Positions 43,466 to 56,704 are shown, counted from the first letter of the stretch. The stretch is DNA of 64,000 nucleotides from Verrucomicrobiota bacterium (GCA_023450935.1 JAEXGH010000029.1:89106-153105), one strand, 5' to 3'. Made by a program: numbers and translations. Notes: generated by a model from the sequence alone, not told the origin.

Positions 43466-44743
43466 ATGGAAGAATACAAACACTTGGAAACGCTCGCCGT
43501 TCAGGCGGGATATACTCCCAAAAACGGCGAGCCGCGCGTCGCTCCCATTGCCCAGAGCACGACTTTTGCGTATGACAACGCGCAGTCAATGGCCGATCTT
43601 TTCGACCTCAAAGTCGCCGGACACTTCTATTCGCGCCTGAGCAATCCCACTGTGGAAGTGTTGGAGAAGAAGATGTCGGCACTCGAAGGCGGCATAGGCG
43701 CGCTTGCAACTTCCAGCGGAATGGGCGCGACAGTCGCGGTGGCACTCACGCTTTGCAACGCGGGCGACCACATCGTAAGCGCAAGCACGGTTTACGGCGG
43801 TTCTACAAACCTTTTCGGACACAGCCTTGTAAAACTCGGCATTGAAACCACGTTTGTAGATTCCTATTCGTCGGAGGACGAAATTTTGGCCGCGGTTCGC
43901 CCGAACACGAAAATGCTTTTTGCGGAATCGCTTTCGAACCCGAGCGTCCGAGTTTTGGACTTCGAAAAGTTCGCGCGCGTCGCCCGCAGGGCGGGAATCC
44001 CGTTTGTGGTAGACAACACGTTCCCGACGCCGTTTTTGTGCCGTCCGTTCGACTTCGGCGCGAATATAATCGTCCACAGCACGTCGAAGTATTCCGACGG
44101 ACACGCATGCGCGCTCGGCGGCGTCGTAATAGACAAGGGCGATTTCGACTTCGCATCGTCGGACAGATTCCCGAATTTCAACACGCCCGACGAGTCATAT
44201 CACGGGCTTGTCTACACGAAGGCCTTCGGAAAGGCGGCGTTCATTACAAAGGCGCGCGCGCACGTCATGCGCGACTTCGGCATGATGATGTCGCCGCAGA
44301 ATGCGTGGCTTACCAATATGAATCTTGAAACGCTCGGGCTTAGAATGGAACGCCACAGCCAAAACGCGCGCATGCTTGCCGAATTTTTGAGCGCGCACCC
44401 GAAAGTGGAGTGGGTGAACTATCCGTCGCTTCCGACTTCGCGCGACAGGGATTTGGCGAAAAAATACCTCAAGGGTTGCAGCGGAGTTATGACGTTCGGC
44501 CCGAAGGGCGGCCGCGCGGCGGCTGAAAAATTCATGAATTCGCTCAGGCTCGCAAGAATTGTAACGCATGTCGCCGACACGCGCACGTGCGTGCTACACC
44601 CCGCAAGCACGACGCACCGCCAGCTCTCCGACGAAGAACAGCGCGCCACGGGGATTTTGCCCGAGCTTATAAGGGTATCCACGGGCATCGAGCACATAGA
44701 CGACATTATTGCCGACTTCGACAACGCGCTCGCGCGGGCGTAA
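43466..44743 (+). CDS. metY: O-acetylhomoserine sulfhydrylase-type Cys/Met metabolism PLP enzyme
   Basis: This 425-residue enzyme is likely to add sulfide to O-acetylhomoserine to give homocysteine. Features are HFYSRLSNPTVEVLEKK, the cofactor-stacking region SSGMGATVAVAL, FVVDNTFPTPFLCRPFDFGA, and the Schiff-base lysine in VHSTSKYSDGHACALGG. The TRVLHPASTTHRQ-type stretch near the C-terminus (CVLHPASTTHRQLS) with the large internal region favours MetY over cystathionine gamma-synthase, though methionine gamma-lyase cannot be excluded. It ends the five-gene run from secG and is followed by a strong terminator. Confidence 0.88.
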   Translation: MEEYKHLETLAVQAGYTPKNGEPRVAPIAQSTTFAYDNAQSMADLFDLKVAGHFYSRLSNPTVEVLEKKMSALEGGIGALATSSGMGATVAVALTLCNAGDHIVSASTVYGGSTNLFGHSLVKLGIETTFVDSYSSEDEILAAVRPNTKMLFAESLSNPSVRVLDFEKFARVARRAGIPFVVDNTFPTPFLCRPFDFGANIIVHSTSKYSDGHACALGGVVIDKGDFDFASSDRFPNFNTPDESYHGLVYTKAFGKAAFITKARAHVMRDFGMMMSPQNAWLTNMNLETLGLRMERHSQNARMLAEFLSAHPKVEWVNYPSLPTSRDRDLAKKYLKGCSGVMTFGPKGGRAAAEKFMNSLRLARIVTHVADTRTCVLHPASTTHRQLSDEEQRATGILPELIRVSTGIEHIDDIIADFDNALARA

Positions 44744-44767
44744 AAAGCGCGGCGGTTTTGCATTGCG

Positions 44768-44802
44768 CGGCGGTGTCGGGTTTTGACGCCGCCGTTTTTT
44801 TT
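44768..44802 (+). terminator. Rho-independent terminator after metY
   Basis: CGGCGGTGTC (44768-44777) pairs with GACGCCGCCG (44785-44794), allowing one G-U pair, followed by eight T. It ends the secG-metY operon 25 bp after the metY stop. Confidence 0.88.
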
Positions 44803-44838
44803 GCGGAAAAGCTTGAAGATAAAAAAATATGGGGTTGA

Positions 44839-47031
44839 ATGTGGCGTATGAGAGTGTCTCTTACAGCAGTGCTTGTTTTTCTGTCCGTGGTATTGTCTGC
44901 CGCGGCGGTATGCTGCGGAGACGCTTTTTTCGGCGCGATGAATTCCCTTGTGCGTTCGGAGGCCGACAATATGCTTTTAGAGTCGGCAAAGGCGAAGGCT
45001 GTTCGCTCCGCGGGAGTGGTTTTGCAGATGTGCGAGCTTGCCGAATATTCAAACCGCATTTATGCAAACACCGTAAAGGAGACGTTTTTGCGCTCGCTTG
45101 AAACGCTCGGGCAGGTTTCGCGCACAAAGCCCGAATACCCCCGCGAAATACGCGCAGGCGGCGATTTCCAGACTAAAAAAAACGCGCGCATTCCCCTTCT
45201 GAAGTTCGGCAACACGCTTGTTGACTGCGCCCAGACCGAACCTTCGGCCCCGGTAAACAAACTGCTTTCTGAGTTGAAGGAGCGTCTGCACGCCGACTTC
45301 ACCATTTTTGTAAAGACCGGCGACGGCGACAAGTTTCTGCGTTTGGCAAGTACCTACACCGACATTTTCGGCGAAAGCATTGCGGGTTCATACATTGAAT
45401 CCGCATCCGCCGACGCCGCAAAAGACAAAATGATTGAGACGGTTCTCGAGGGAGGCGAATATTCGAGCATAGTCGATTCCCCGTCGGGTGCGGTTTCGGC
45501 AAACTACATTCCGTTGCGCGACGCGTCGGGCGAGATCGTGGGCATTGCGTTTTTCGGAACGGAGAAGACGGGGCAGCGGGACGTGGGCAAATACGTTTCC
45601 GCGCTGTCGGACAAATCGGGCTATTCGTGGGTTCTCGACATCTCCAAACCAGACAACCCCGTTGTGAAAATCTCGGGCGCGAACGCGGAGAACGCCTCCA
45701 GCATAAAGGACGAAATCTCCGCTGTCCGCAAAAACATAGCATACGAGATTATAGAAAAAAGTAGGACGCTGCGCTACGGGCAGGTCGGTTGCGAAGTGCT
45801 GGGGGCGGCGTCGAAAAAAGTGGTGGTTACATACGCGCATTTCAGACCGTGGCATTGGGTTATAGGTTCTATAACCGACTTCAACGAATTCAGCCCGTCG
45901 GGGTCTGTTTTCAAAACGGCGGAGGTTTCTTCGCTTGACGTTTTTGTTGCCGCCGTGCTGTTTTCGATTTTCGGGGCGGGAGTGTTTGTGCTCGGCACGC
46001 GCAGAACTGTGGGGAACTTCAAAGCCGCCGCGACAATCCTCAAAAAACTCGCCTCCGGCGATGTGTCGGGCGCGGTTGACGCAATGAAAAAATCGGGCGG
46101 CGCGGCGGAGGTTTCGGAGGAATTGTCGGGAATTTACGCACTGTTGAAGCCCGTGGCGGCGCGTCTGGAAACGGCGGTTGAAGGGTTGAAAAACGACGCG
46201 GCAAACACGGCGGAGGCTTCGGCGGAGGCGGCGCGCAGCTGCGCGGAACTCGCCGAGGCCAACCAGTCGGAGTTTCAGCGCAGCAAGGAGATTGCGCGCG
46301 GCATACGCGACATTCACGCAAGCGCGAAAACGCTCGGGAAGGCGGCCGAGATTTCGGCTGCGGAAATCCAGAAATCGCTCGATTTGAACCGCGACAGCGA
46401 AACGGCGATTGCCTCGCTTATGCGCAAATACAATACGCGCTCGCTTGCGGCTGGAAACGTGACGCGCAAGCTTTCCGAAATAAACGAGAACGCCGAAAAA
46501 ATTTCCGCGCTTATTACGACCATTTCCGACGTGAGTCTGAAAACGAATATGCTTTCGCTAAACGCCTCCATAGAGGCGGAGAAAGTCGGCGAGAGCGGAC
46601 TCGGGTTTGCGGTGGTGTCGCGCCAAATACGCAGGCTTGCCGACAAAACGTCGAAGGCGTCGAAAGACATGGAGGAGATTGTCGGGCAAATGCAAAGCTC
46701 GGTGAACACGATTGTAATGGAGATGGACAGGTTCGGCGCAAACATTCGCGCAAATTCGCTTACGACCGTGGAGACCGCCGACAAGCTTTCGTCCACAATA
46801 TCGAATATGGAGGGGATTGGTCCGAAGTTCGACAACGCCTTGGCGCGAATTTCGGAATTGACGGAAACGGCGTCGAATATGGCGGACTTGGTAAACTCGC
46901 TTTCGTGCGGTTCGGAGGAGATAAACAAAACCCTTTCGGGCCTTGCAGACGCCAATGCCTCCATAAAGGAGGGCGTGCGCGCCATAGCCGCCGCAGTTGG
47001 CGACGTGGATTCGGGGAGGGGTGCAAGATGA
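44839..47031 (+). CDS. Methyl-accepting chemotaxis-type receptor with Cache sensor and altered tip
   Basis: This 730-residue membrane receptor has one helix near residues 6-27, a large periplasmic region (about 30-345), and a second helix near 368-388 (VFVAAVLFSIFGAGVFVL). The periplasmic part has Cache_3/Cache_2 features (STYTDIFGESIAGSYIES; VLEGGEYSSIV; ANYIPLRDASGEIVGIAFFG). The cytoplasmic coiled coil carries the hairpin NMLSLNASIEAEKVGESG followed by GFAVVSRQIRRLADKT, in place of the usual NLLALNAAIEAARAGE and GFAVVADEVR. The Asn, Glu and Gly framework is kept. It overlaps the next receptor gene by 4 bp. No cheA, cheW or methylation genes are in the window. Confidence 0.82.
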   Translation: MWRMRVSLTAVLVFLSVVLSAAAVCCGDAFFGAMNSLVRSEADNMLLESAKAKAVRSAGVVLQMCELAEYSNRIYANTVKETFLRSLETLGQVSRTKPEYPREIRAGGDFQTKKNARIPLLKFGNTLVDCAQTEPSAPVNKLLSELKERLHADFTIFVKTGDGDKFLRLASTYTDIFGESIAGSYIESASADAAKDKMIETVLEGGEYSSIVDSPSGAVSANYIPLRDASGEIVGIAFFGTEKTGQRDVGKYVSALSDKSGYSWVLDISKPDNPVVKISGANAENASSIKDEISAVRKNIAYEIIEKSRTLRYGQVGCEVLGAASKKVVVTYAHFRPWHWVIGSITDFNEFSPSGSVFKTAEVSSLDVFVAAVLFSIFGAGVFVLGTRRTVGNFKAAATILKKLASGDVSGAVDAMKKSGGAAEVSEELSGIYALLKPVAARLETAVEGLKNDAANTAEASAEAARSCAELAEANQSEFQRSKEIARGIRDIHASAKTLGKAAEISAAEIQKSLDLNRDSETAIASLMRKYNTRSLAAGNVTRKLSEINENAEKISALITTISDVSLKTNMLSLNASIEAEKVGESGLGFAVVSRQIRRLADKTSKASKDMEEIVGQMQSSVNTIVMEMDRFGANIRANSLTTVETADKLSSTISNMEGIGPKFDNALARISELTETASNMADLVNSLSCGSEEINKTLSGLADANASIKEGVRAIAAAVGDVDSGRGAR

Positions 47032-49226
47032 ACGGTTATTCGGTAAAGCGTCTGTTTTTGCTGCTCGCCGCAGTGGCGGTTTTTGTTCCGTCGGCGTATG
47101 TGATTTGGGGCGCGATTTCGGGCGCAAACGTGGCAAAAAACGCAGTCCGCGGAGAGTTCGAAAAGACGATGTTGCGCGTCGCGCGCACGTATGTGGAGGA
47201 TACCATCCACGTTTGCCAAATGGCGCAGAGAATAAATTCGGCGAAGTTCGAGGCGGCGGGTGCGCTGGTAAAGGAAAAGCTGCAGTCGCTCGGCTCGGCG
47301 CAGACAACCGACCAATACATAACGGCTTTGCTGTATCCGCAGGACGACATCTCGGCGGTTTGGCAGGCGGAGATTCCGTCGCTTGTCGTCGGAGAAACCG
47401 TTCTGACGCCCGCGTCCTCCGCCGACGGGAAGTGGCTGCGCAACAATTTGGAAATCGCAAAAACGTTCGGATTTATAAAAAACGACTCCTCCATCGACGT
47501 TTCAATACTTGTAAAGATAGACGAGACCGGCAGGTTTGCACGCCTTGCAACAACGCTCGAAAATTCGGCGGGCTCAACTATGCTCGGTTCGGTATTGGGC
47601 GAATCTTCGGCGTCGGGCGAAATATCGCGCACGCTGCTTGCGCGCCGCCAATACAGCGGCGTTTCCAAAATAGCAGCGACGGCGTATTTGGCGGTGTATG
47701 AGCCGATTCTCGACCAATACGGCGACGTGGTGGGCGCGGTGGAGTATCTTGAAAATTTCGACGACTTCGAATACGTCTTCGACAACTTCGAGGGTATCCG
47801 CATAGGCGAAGAGGGCTATTTGTGGGGTTTCCAATTCGACGAAAACGACGGGGCGACACTCAAGTTTCTAAGGGCTTCGAAAGACAATCCGCTCCCCGAT
47901 TCGGACATAAGGAATTTGAAAGAAGTAGCCTCCGATGTGGACGATGTCGTGGACGCCGCGGTATCGTCGGGCGAGGGCAGGGTTTCCATAAAGACGTTCG
48001 ACTCAATCTCAACGCCCGTGCACGAGGACGTCGTTGTTGCATACTCCTACTTCAAGCCGTGGAATATGATAGTTGGCGCGACTCTGCACAAGGACAATTT
48101 CGACGCGGGCTGCGAAAAAATATCAGGCGAAATAGACCGCTGGACGGTCGCGCTTGTTTTTGTGGCGGCGGCGGTTTTCGGGCTGGCGGCGGTTGCGGCA
48201 TCATCGCTTGCAAACATGCTGAGAAACCGCATTACGACTGTCGAACGCGCGTTGCGCGTTTCGCTGTCGGACAGAAGCGCGGCGGGCAGGATTCTCGGGC
48301 AGCCGCGCGGGATTTTGCGAATTTCCGACATCGAGCGCATGGGCGAATGCGTGGTTGCGTTTTCCGAAAAAATGGCGCGGTGCGGCGACGAAATCGGACG
48401 CTGCGCGCGGTCGCTTTCGGCCGAAGTGGAGACTGTTTCGGAGCGCGTTGGCGCGCTCGAAAAATACGCCGTCCGGAAGTCGGCAAAGCTTGCACAGGTT
48501 CAAGGCGCGCTCACGTCGGCGGGCGTGGCGGCGACGATGCTCGGAGAAACTTCGGCGGAAATAGCGGGCGGCGTGGCGGGCGCAATTTCGGAAATGAAGG
48601 ACGGTGCGGCGTTGCTTTCGGCTCTCGGCGAGAGCGCGAAAAACCTCGTTTCGGACTCGCAAAACATAGCCCTGCAGCTTTCGGACATAAAGGACAAGTC
48701 CGACAAAATAGCCGCCGTTGTAGATGTGATAAAAATGGTGGGAGAGCGCATCAACATGCTTTCGGTAAACGCCTCGGTTGAGGCGGAGCGCGCGGCCGAA
48801 ACTTCGGGCGGATTCAAGACGGTTGCGGCGGAAATCAACAAGTTGTCGGATTCAACCGCGGTTTCGGCAATGCGCATTTCGGAAATGGCGGCGGCAATGT
48901 GCGGGTCGGTAAAGGCGGGCGTGGACGAGATGCGGAATTTTTCGGCGATTATGTCGGCAAGCAAGGAGTCGATAAAAAACGTGCGCGAAACCATTGTCGC
49001 GGCGCAAAATACGGCGGTGGAGCTTTCCCCGAAGTTCGACGACCTGTTAAAGGGCATTGCAGCCCACGCCGATAATATTTCGGCAATGGAGGAGATATTG
49101 GCGAAGTTGTCCGAAAAATCGAACGAAAGCAGGACGGCCACAACTGTGCTCAAAACAAAAATCTCCCTGATTGCCGCGACCGACGACGCCATAAAAATAA
49201 AGCTCAGGAATATCTCTCCCCGCTGA
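47028..49226 (+). CDS. Second chemotaxis-type receptor, paired with the preceding one
   Basis: This 732-residue protein starts at the ATGA overlap, with GGGAGGGG just upstream. It has the same layout: N-terminal helix (LFLLLAAVAVFVPSAYVIWG), a dCache-like periplasmic region (YEPILDQYGDVVGAVEYLENF; IGEEGYLWGF; VVAYSYFKPWNMIVGATL), a second helix (VALVFVAAAVFGLAAVAASSL), and a coiled coil with the tip NMLSVNASVEAERAAETSG and GFKTVAAEINKLSDST. The tip differs even more from canonical receptors. Co-translation with its partner suggests that the two act together, perhaps as a mixed receptor assembly. Ligands unknown. Confidence 0.8.
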   Translation: MNGYSVKRLFLLLAAVAVFVPSAYVIWGAISGANVAKNAVRGEFEKTMLRVARTYVEDTIHVCQMAQRINSAKFEAAGALVKEKLQSLGSAQTTDQYITALLYPQDDISAVWQAEIPSLVVGETVLTPASSADGKWLRNNLEIAKTFGFIKNDSSIDVSILVKIDETGRFARLATTLENSAGSTMLGSVLGESSASGEISRTLLARRQYSGVSKIAATAYLAVYEPILDQYGDVVGAVEYLENFDDFEYVFDNFEGIRIGEEGYLWGFQFDENDGATLKFLRASKDNPLPDSDIRNLKEVASDVDDVVDAAVSSGEGRVSIKTFDSISTPVHEDVVVAYSYFKPWNMIVGATLHKDNFDAGCEKISGEIDRWTVALVFVAAAVFGLAAVAASSLANMLRNRITTVERALRVSLSDRSAAGRILGQPRGILRISDIERMGECVVAFSEKMARCGDEIGRCARSLSAEVETVSERVGALEKYAVRKSAKLAQVQGALTSAGVAATMLGETSAEIAGGVAGAISEMKDGAALLSALGESAKNLVSDSQNIALQLSDIKDKSDKIAAVVDVIKMVGERINMLSVNASVEAERAAETSGGFKTVAAEINKLSDSTAVSAMRISEMAAAMCGSVKAGVDEMRNFSAIMSASKESIKNVRETIVAAQNTAVELSPKFDDLLKGIAAHADNISAMEEILAKLSEKSNESRTATTVLKTKISLIAATDDAIKIKLRNISPR

Positions 49227-49335
49227 TTTTTCGCGCGTCGGGCAACGTTTTTTACGCTTTCAAAAAGGGGCGGCAATGCGGCAACGAATGCGCCCTCCCC
49301 AGCCCGCCAAGCGAAGAAGGAGAGTGTTGCGGGCG

Positions 49336-49361
49336 CAAAAAAAAACCTCCTTGCGGAGGTT
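49336..49361 (-). terminator. Terminator of the tRNA-Lys gene
   Basis: AACCTCC (49344-49350) pairs with GGAGGTT (49355-49361), loop TTGC. On the minus strand the hairpin runs into a long T tract (A-run 49338-49345 on the plus strand). It lies 14 bp after the tRNA 3' end. Confidence 0.85.
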
Positions 49362-49375
49362 AAACAATTTAGAAG

Positions 49376-49447
49376 TAGGCCGGCGGGGATTTGAACCCCG
49401 AACCAATTGCTTAAAAGGCAACTGCTCTACCGTTGAGCTACCGGCCC
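49376..49447 (-). tRNA. tRNA-Lys (anticodon TTT)
   Basis: Read on the minus strand, the acceptor stem GGGCCGG pairs with CCGGCCT (one G-U at the first position). The D arm is GCTC...GAGC. The anticodon stem GTTGC/GCAAT encloses the loop CTTTTAA with anticodon TTT, and the T arm is CGGGGTTCAAATCCCCG. The CCA end is not encoded. A terminator follows. Confidence 0.92.
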
Positions 49448-49515
49448 GACTTGACTAAATTAAGCCTTACATATTGTTATACACCCGCCCAGATGCAAGC
49501 TTTTTTTTCATTTTT

Positions 49516-50025
49516 TTACATTAATATGTTCGGGAAGCACCAAGCTATTGCGTTTAGGCAGATTGCGGCAAGCACTCCCGCGGCGATGTCGTCGGCAACG
49601 CATCCCAATCCGCCCTCGAGCGATTGCAGGCGGTTGACAAAAAGCGGCTTGCCGACATCGAAGAGCCTGAAAAGCGCAAAGCCGAGCATAAGTCCCCACA
49701 AATTATACACGCCGAGCGTTGTGAAGAAACAAAACGGCATTGCCACAAATTCGTCGAGGTTTATCATTCCGGGGTCTTTCATATTCAGGTGGCGTTCCGC
49801 GCTGTCGCATACACCGACTGCAACGTAGACGAGCACCGCCGCCGCTGTCAGATATACGCCCGCGGGCAGGTCTTTGAACAGGAACGTATAAAGCAGTATT
49901 CCGGCCGCCGAACCCCAAGTGCCGGGGGCTGCAAGTTTTCCCAATCCGAAAAGGGTTGCCAGCGCGACGGCGGGGCGTTGTGGAAGGCTGTTGGCCCAAG
50001 GGTAGAATTTATCGCGAACAGACAT
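49516..50025 (-). CDS. pgpA: Phosphatidylglycerophosphatase A
   Basis: This 169-residue inner-membrane enzyme removes phosphate from phosphatidylglycerophosphate. It shows the PgpA family pattern: LFGLGKLAAPGTWGSAAGILLY at the N-terminus, DPGMINLDEFVAMPF (acidic residues for metal and catalysis), FRLFDVGKP and GGLGCVADDIAAGVLA. It follows pgsA by 2 bp, so the two last steps of phosphatidylglycerol synthesis are encoded together. Confidence 0.94.
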   Translation of the reverse strand: MSVRDKFYPWANSLPQRPAVALATLFGLGKLAAPGTWGSAAGILLYTFLFKDLPAGVYLTAAAVLVYVAVGVCDSAERHLNMKDPGMINLDEFVAMPFCFFTTLGVYNLWGLMLGFALFRLFDVGKPLFVNRLQSLEGGLGCVADDIAAGVLAAICLNAIAWCFPNILM

Positions 50026-50027
50026 GG

Positions 50028-50612
50028 TTATTCCTTCAGAAGGTTTGAATATTTTACCGAATACGACACCGCCGAGTAAATCGAAAGCAGTGTGGAAACG
50101 CCCAGCAGAACTATTCCAAGGTAGAAGGCGAAATTGTAGAGCGGGGTTTGTATCTGTCCGAAATCGTTACGGAGGGCGAACGCGCAGATTATGGCCCCGA
50201 GCGAAACCATTTGCGCTGCCGCCTTGTATTTGCCCGCCGTTTCCGCCGCAATCACAACGCCCTTTTTCGACGCAATCATTCTCACGCCGCTTATGTAGAA
50301 TTCGCGCGCCATCGAAATAATTGCACAGACGAGGGCGAATGCCGTCCAGCTGTCGAACAGATTGATTGCAAAAAGCGTCATAAACATTGCAACCACCATA
50401 ATTTTGTCGGAAAGCGCGTCCATAAATTTCCCGAACGTAGTGACGATGTTGTATTTTCTTGCAATGTAGCCGTCGAACCAGTCGGTCGCACCCGCGAAAA
50501 CGTAGATTACAAACGCCGACGTCGCAAAACCCTGCACGTCTACAAACAACAGCGCGGCGACGGAAAACGTAAGAAGCACGCGCAACAATGTTAGGAAATT
50601 AGGCAAATTCAT
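50028..50612 (-). CDS. pgsA: CDP-diacylglycerol-glycerol-3-phosphate 3-phosphatidyltransferase
   Basis: This 194-residue membrane enzyme makes phosphatidylglycerophosphate from CDP-diacylglycerol. The full CDP-alcohol phosphotransferase motif is present from about residue 44: DWFDGYIARKYN, then G and two spaced Asp in FGKFMDALSDK. The N-terminus LPNFLTLLRV is typical. It is upstream of pgpA in a two-gene operon and divergent from coaD, with 49 bp between starts. Confidence 0.94.
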   Translation of the reverse strand: MNLPNFLTLLRVLLTFSVAALLFVDVQGFATSAFVIYVFAGATDWFDGYIARKYNIVTTFGKFMDALSDKIMVVAMFMTLFAINLFDSWTAFALVCAIISMAREFYISGVRMIASKKGVVIAAETAGKYKAAAQMVSLGAIICAFALRNDFGQIQTPLYNFAFYLGIVLLGVSTLLSIYSAVSYSVKYSNLLKE

Positions 50613-50661
50613 TGTCGAAAAGTCTTGCGGTATTTTCGATTTTTACAAGACTTAAAAGCAA

Positions 50662-51135
50662 ATGAAAAGCAAAACAGCAATCTATCCCGGCACTTTCGAC
50701 CCCGTAACGAACGGACATCTCGACGTTCTGCGACGCGCCTGCGAGCTTTTCGACGAAGTTGTCGTGGCGGTTGCCAAAAACGCGGGGAAGAATCCGATGT
50801 TCGACGTTGCCGTGCGCGAACGGCTTTTTGCCGAAAATGCGGCGTCGATTTCCAACGCGCGCGTTTGTTCTTTCGACGGGCTTACGGTTGACTTCGCCCG
50901 CGAGCTCGGGGCGGTTGCCATAATACGCGGACTCCGCGCCGTTTCCGACTTCGAATTCGAGTTCCAGATGGCCCAGATGAACAGGTTTTTGGACTGCGGA
51001 ATAGAGACTATTTTCCTGATGCCTTCGCACAAGTATTTCTACACAAGCTCCACAATCATCAAGCAGGTTAGCGCGTATTCGCCCGAACGCGTCCGCGACT
51101 TTGTTCCCGAGAACGTGCTCAAGCTCATTTCGTAG
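50662..51135 (+). CDS. coaD: Phosphopantetheine adenylyltransferase
   Basis: This 157-residue enzyme catalyses the fourth step of coenzyme A synthesis. The nucleotidyltransferase motif [16 protein letters not shown] is at the N-terminus, [21 protein letters not shown] is in the middle, and the [10 protein letters not shown] motif lies near the C-terminus. All are family-typical, and length is normal. It is a single-gene unit between pgsA and the convergent miaA. Confidence 0.96.
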   Translation: MKSKTAIYPGTFDPVTNGHLDVLRRACELFDEVVVAVAKNAGKNPMFDVAVRERLFAENAASISNARVCSFDGLTVDFARELGAVAIIRGLRAVSDFEFEFQMAQMNRFLDCGIETIFLMPSHKYFYTSSTIIKQVSAYSPERVRDFVPENVLKLIS

Positions 51136-51176
51136 TTTTTGCGCTAAGCGTTGCCGAGGTGCGCTCCGCGGCGGGC

Positions 51177-52061
51177 TTATTGCAATCCGAGAAAGGGTTT
51201 GAAAATTTTCTGAGTCCTGAAATATTTACGCTGTTTGCGCACAAGCGACATTGTTTGAACGCAGATTTTTTCGGCGAGTTTGCCGGTGTCGGTCGAACCG
51301 CTTTCTATGAATTCTACCGCCTGTTTGTATCCCGTAGAGTTGCGTGCGGAGGGGTTTTCGCCCAAGCCGAGCGCAAGCAGGCGGCGGGTTTCCTCCACGA
51401 GCCCGTCGGCGAGCATTTTTTTTGTGCGGGCGGCAATGCGCCCAAGCATTTCGGCGTCGGGGCGGTCTATTAGAAGCAGTTTTTTTTCGAATTCTCCGTA
51501 GGGGCAGGGAAGTTTTGCGAAATCTTCGAGGAGCTCGCCCACGGTTTTGCGCGCGGCAATGCAGCGTTCAAGCGCGTTTTTCGTGCGGCGCGGATTGTTC
51601 AAATCGACGAGGTTTTCGGCGTCGGGCGAGACTTTCAAAAGTTCGCGCGCCAGTGCCTGCGCGCCGAGGCGTTCGGTTTGAGAGGCAAATTCGGCTACGT
51701 CGGGCGGAATGTCCATTTCGTCGGAAACCGCGCAAAACCACGACTTCAGGTAGAAGCCGCTTCCCCCCACTACAACTACGTTTTTACCCCGCGCTACAAT
51801 ATCGGCAAGAGCGGCTTTCGCTAGCTCCACATAGCGGGCTATGTCGAATCTTTCGCGGACGTCGGCAACGTCTATGAGGTGGTGGCGGACTGCCGCAAGT
51901 TCGGCGGCGTCGGGCTTAGCCGAACCTATGTCCATTCCGCGGTATAATTGGACACTGTCGCACGAGATTATTTCGGCGTCGGTTTCAAGCGCGGTCTTTA
52001 TTGCAAGCGCGGTTTTCCCCGAACACGTAGGCCCGCTGATTATGATTACGGGGGCGTTCAT
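51177..52061 (-). CDS. miaA: tRNA dimethylallyltransferase
   Basis: This 294-residue enzyme adds a dimethylallyl group to A37 of tRNAs reading codons that start with U. The P-loop GPTCSGKT is at residues 8-15, followed by ISCDSVQLYRGMDIGSAKP, HHLIDV and GGSGFYLKS, all family landmarks. The C-terminal NSTGYKQA and QRKYFRTQ-type region (RKQRKYFRTQKIF) is present. ATG 52061 overlaps the nth stop codon in an ATGA arrangement, so translation is coupled; the longer upstream frame is nth sequence read out of phase. Confidence 0.95.
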   Translation of the reverse strand: MNAPVIIISGPTCSGKTALAIKTALETDAEIISCDSVQLYRGMDIGSAKPDAAELAAVRHHLIDVADVRERFDIARYVELAKAALADIVARGKNVVVVGGSGFYLKSWFCAVSDEMDIPPDVAEFASQTERLGAQALARELLKVSPDAENLVDLNNPRRTKNALERCIAARKTVGELLEDFAKLPCPYGEFEKKLLLIDRPDAEMLGRIAARTKKMLADGLVEETRRLLALGLGENPSARNSTGYKQAVEFIESGSTDTGKLAEKICVQTMSLVRKQRKYFRTQKIFKPFLGLQ

Positions 52062-52684
52062 TTTGTGAGCGTTTTGCACATCGGGCAGCGCGTTTGCGGC
52101 GTTTTGCAGGTGTGGGCTTTGCAGTATTCGCGCCCATAGTAGATGAACTGCAAGTGCAGATTGTGCCATGCGTCTTGCGGAAATATTTTTTTCAGGTCGG
52201 CTTCGGTTTGTTCGACGCTTTTGCCCGACGACAATCCCCAGCGTTTCGCCAGCCTGTGGATATGCGTATCGACGGGGAACGCGGGCTGCCCGAAAGCTTG
52301 CGACATCAGCACAGAAGCCGTTTTGTGCCCCACTCCCGCGAGCGATTCAAGTTCGGCGAACGTTTGCGGAACGCGTCCGCCGAACTTTTCGACGAGCGTC
52401 TCCGACATTTTTTTTATGTTTGCGGATTTCGACGGCGCGAGTCCGCACGGACGTATGATTTCCTCTATTTTTTCGCGCGGGCACTCCGCCATTTTTTCGG
52501 GCGTGTCGGCGACGGCGAAAAGGCGCGGTGAAACTTCGTTCACGCGCCTGTCGGTGCACTGCGCCGACAGCATTACCGCCACGAGGAACGTGAACGGGTC
52601 TTTGTGTTTGAGCGGAATTTGCGGGCACGGATAGAGCCTGTTAAGCTCTTCCATAACAATTTCCGCTTTCCGTGCTTTCGTCAT
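52058..52684 (-). CDS. nth: Endonuclease III, with an incomplete iron-sulfur loop
   Basis: This 208-residue DNA glycosylase/AP lyase acts on oxidised pyrimidines. The helix-hairpin-helix LAGVGHKTASVL carries the catalytic lysine K121, and the catalytic aspartate D139 is in FPVDTHIHRL. The cluster loop reads C193-x6-C200-x2-C203-x5 and then the TGA stop, exactly where the fourth cysteine normally stands. Another cysteine, C188, lies five residues before the first and might substitute. The stop codon is shared with the miaA start (ATGA). It lies 9 bp after the GH2 gene on the same strand. Confidence 0.93.
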   Translation of the reverse strand: MTKARKAEIVMEELNRLYPCPQIPLKHKDPFTFLVAVMLSAQCTDRRVNEVSPRLFAVADTPEKMAECPREKIEEIIRPCGLAPSKSANIKKMSETLVEKFGGRVPQTFAELESLAGVGHKTASVLMSQAFGQPAFPVDTHIHRLAKRWGLSSGKSVEQTEADLKKIFPQDAWHNLHLQFIYYGREYCKAHTCKTPQTRCPMCKTLTK

Positions 52685-52693
52685 GGCCGTCCG

Positions 52694-56554
<3,861 letters not shown>

Positions 56555-56704
56555 TCAAAAATTCCAAGCTCGTGCGCGAAATCGCCGCGCAAAAGTTCCC
56601 CGAATGTATTCAATTTCCGCGCAAGCAACGCGCGCAAATTATATTTACGGAAATTTAACGGACGCCGGCGAGTGTTCAAGCTTTTTCGTTTTGCGGCGGC
56701 TTTT

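Noticed and set aside
45388..48781. Long open frames opposite or out of phase with the receptor genes (for example 45388-46317 minus, 46314-47315 minus, 47822-48781 plus)
   Set aside because: They are shadows of GC-rich coding sequence; translations are Arg-rich and lack domains, while the receptor frame is clear.
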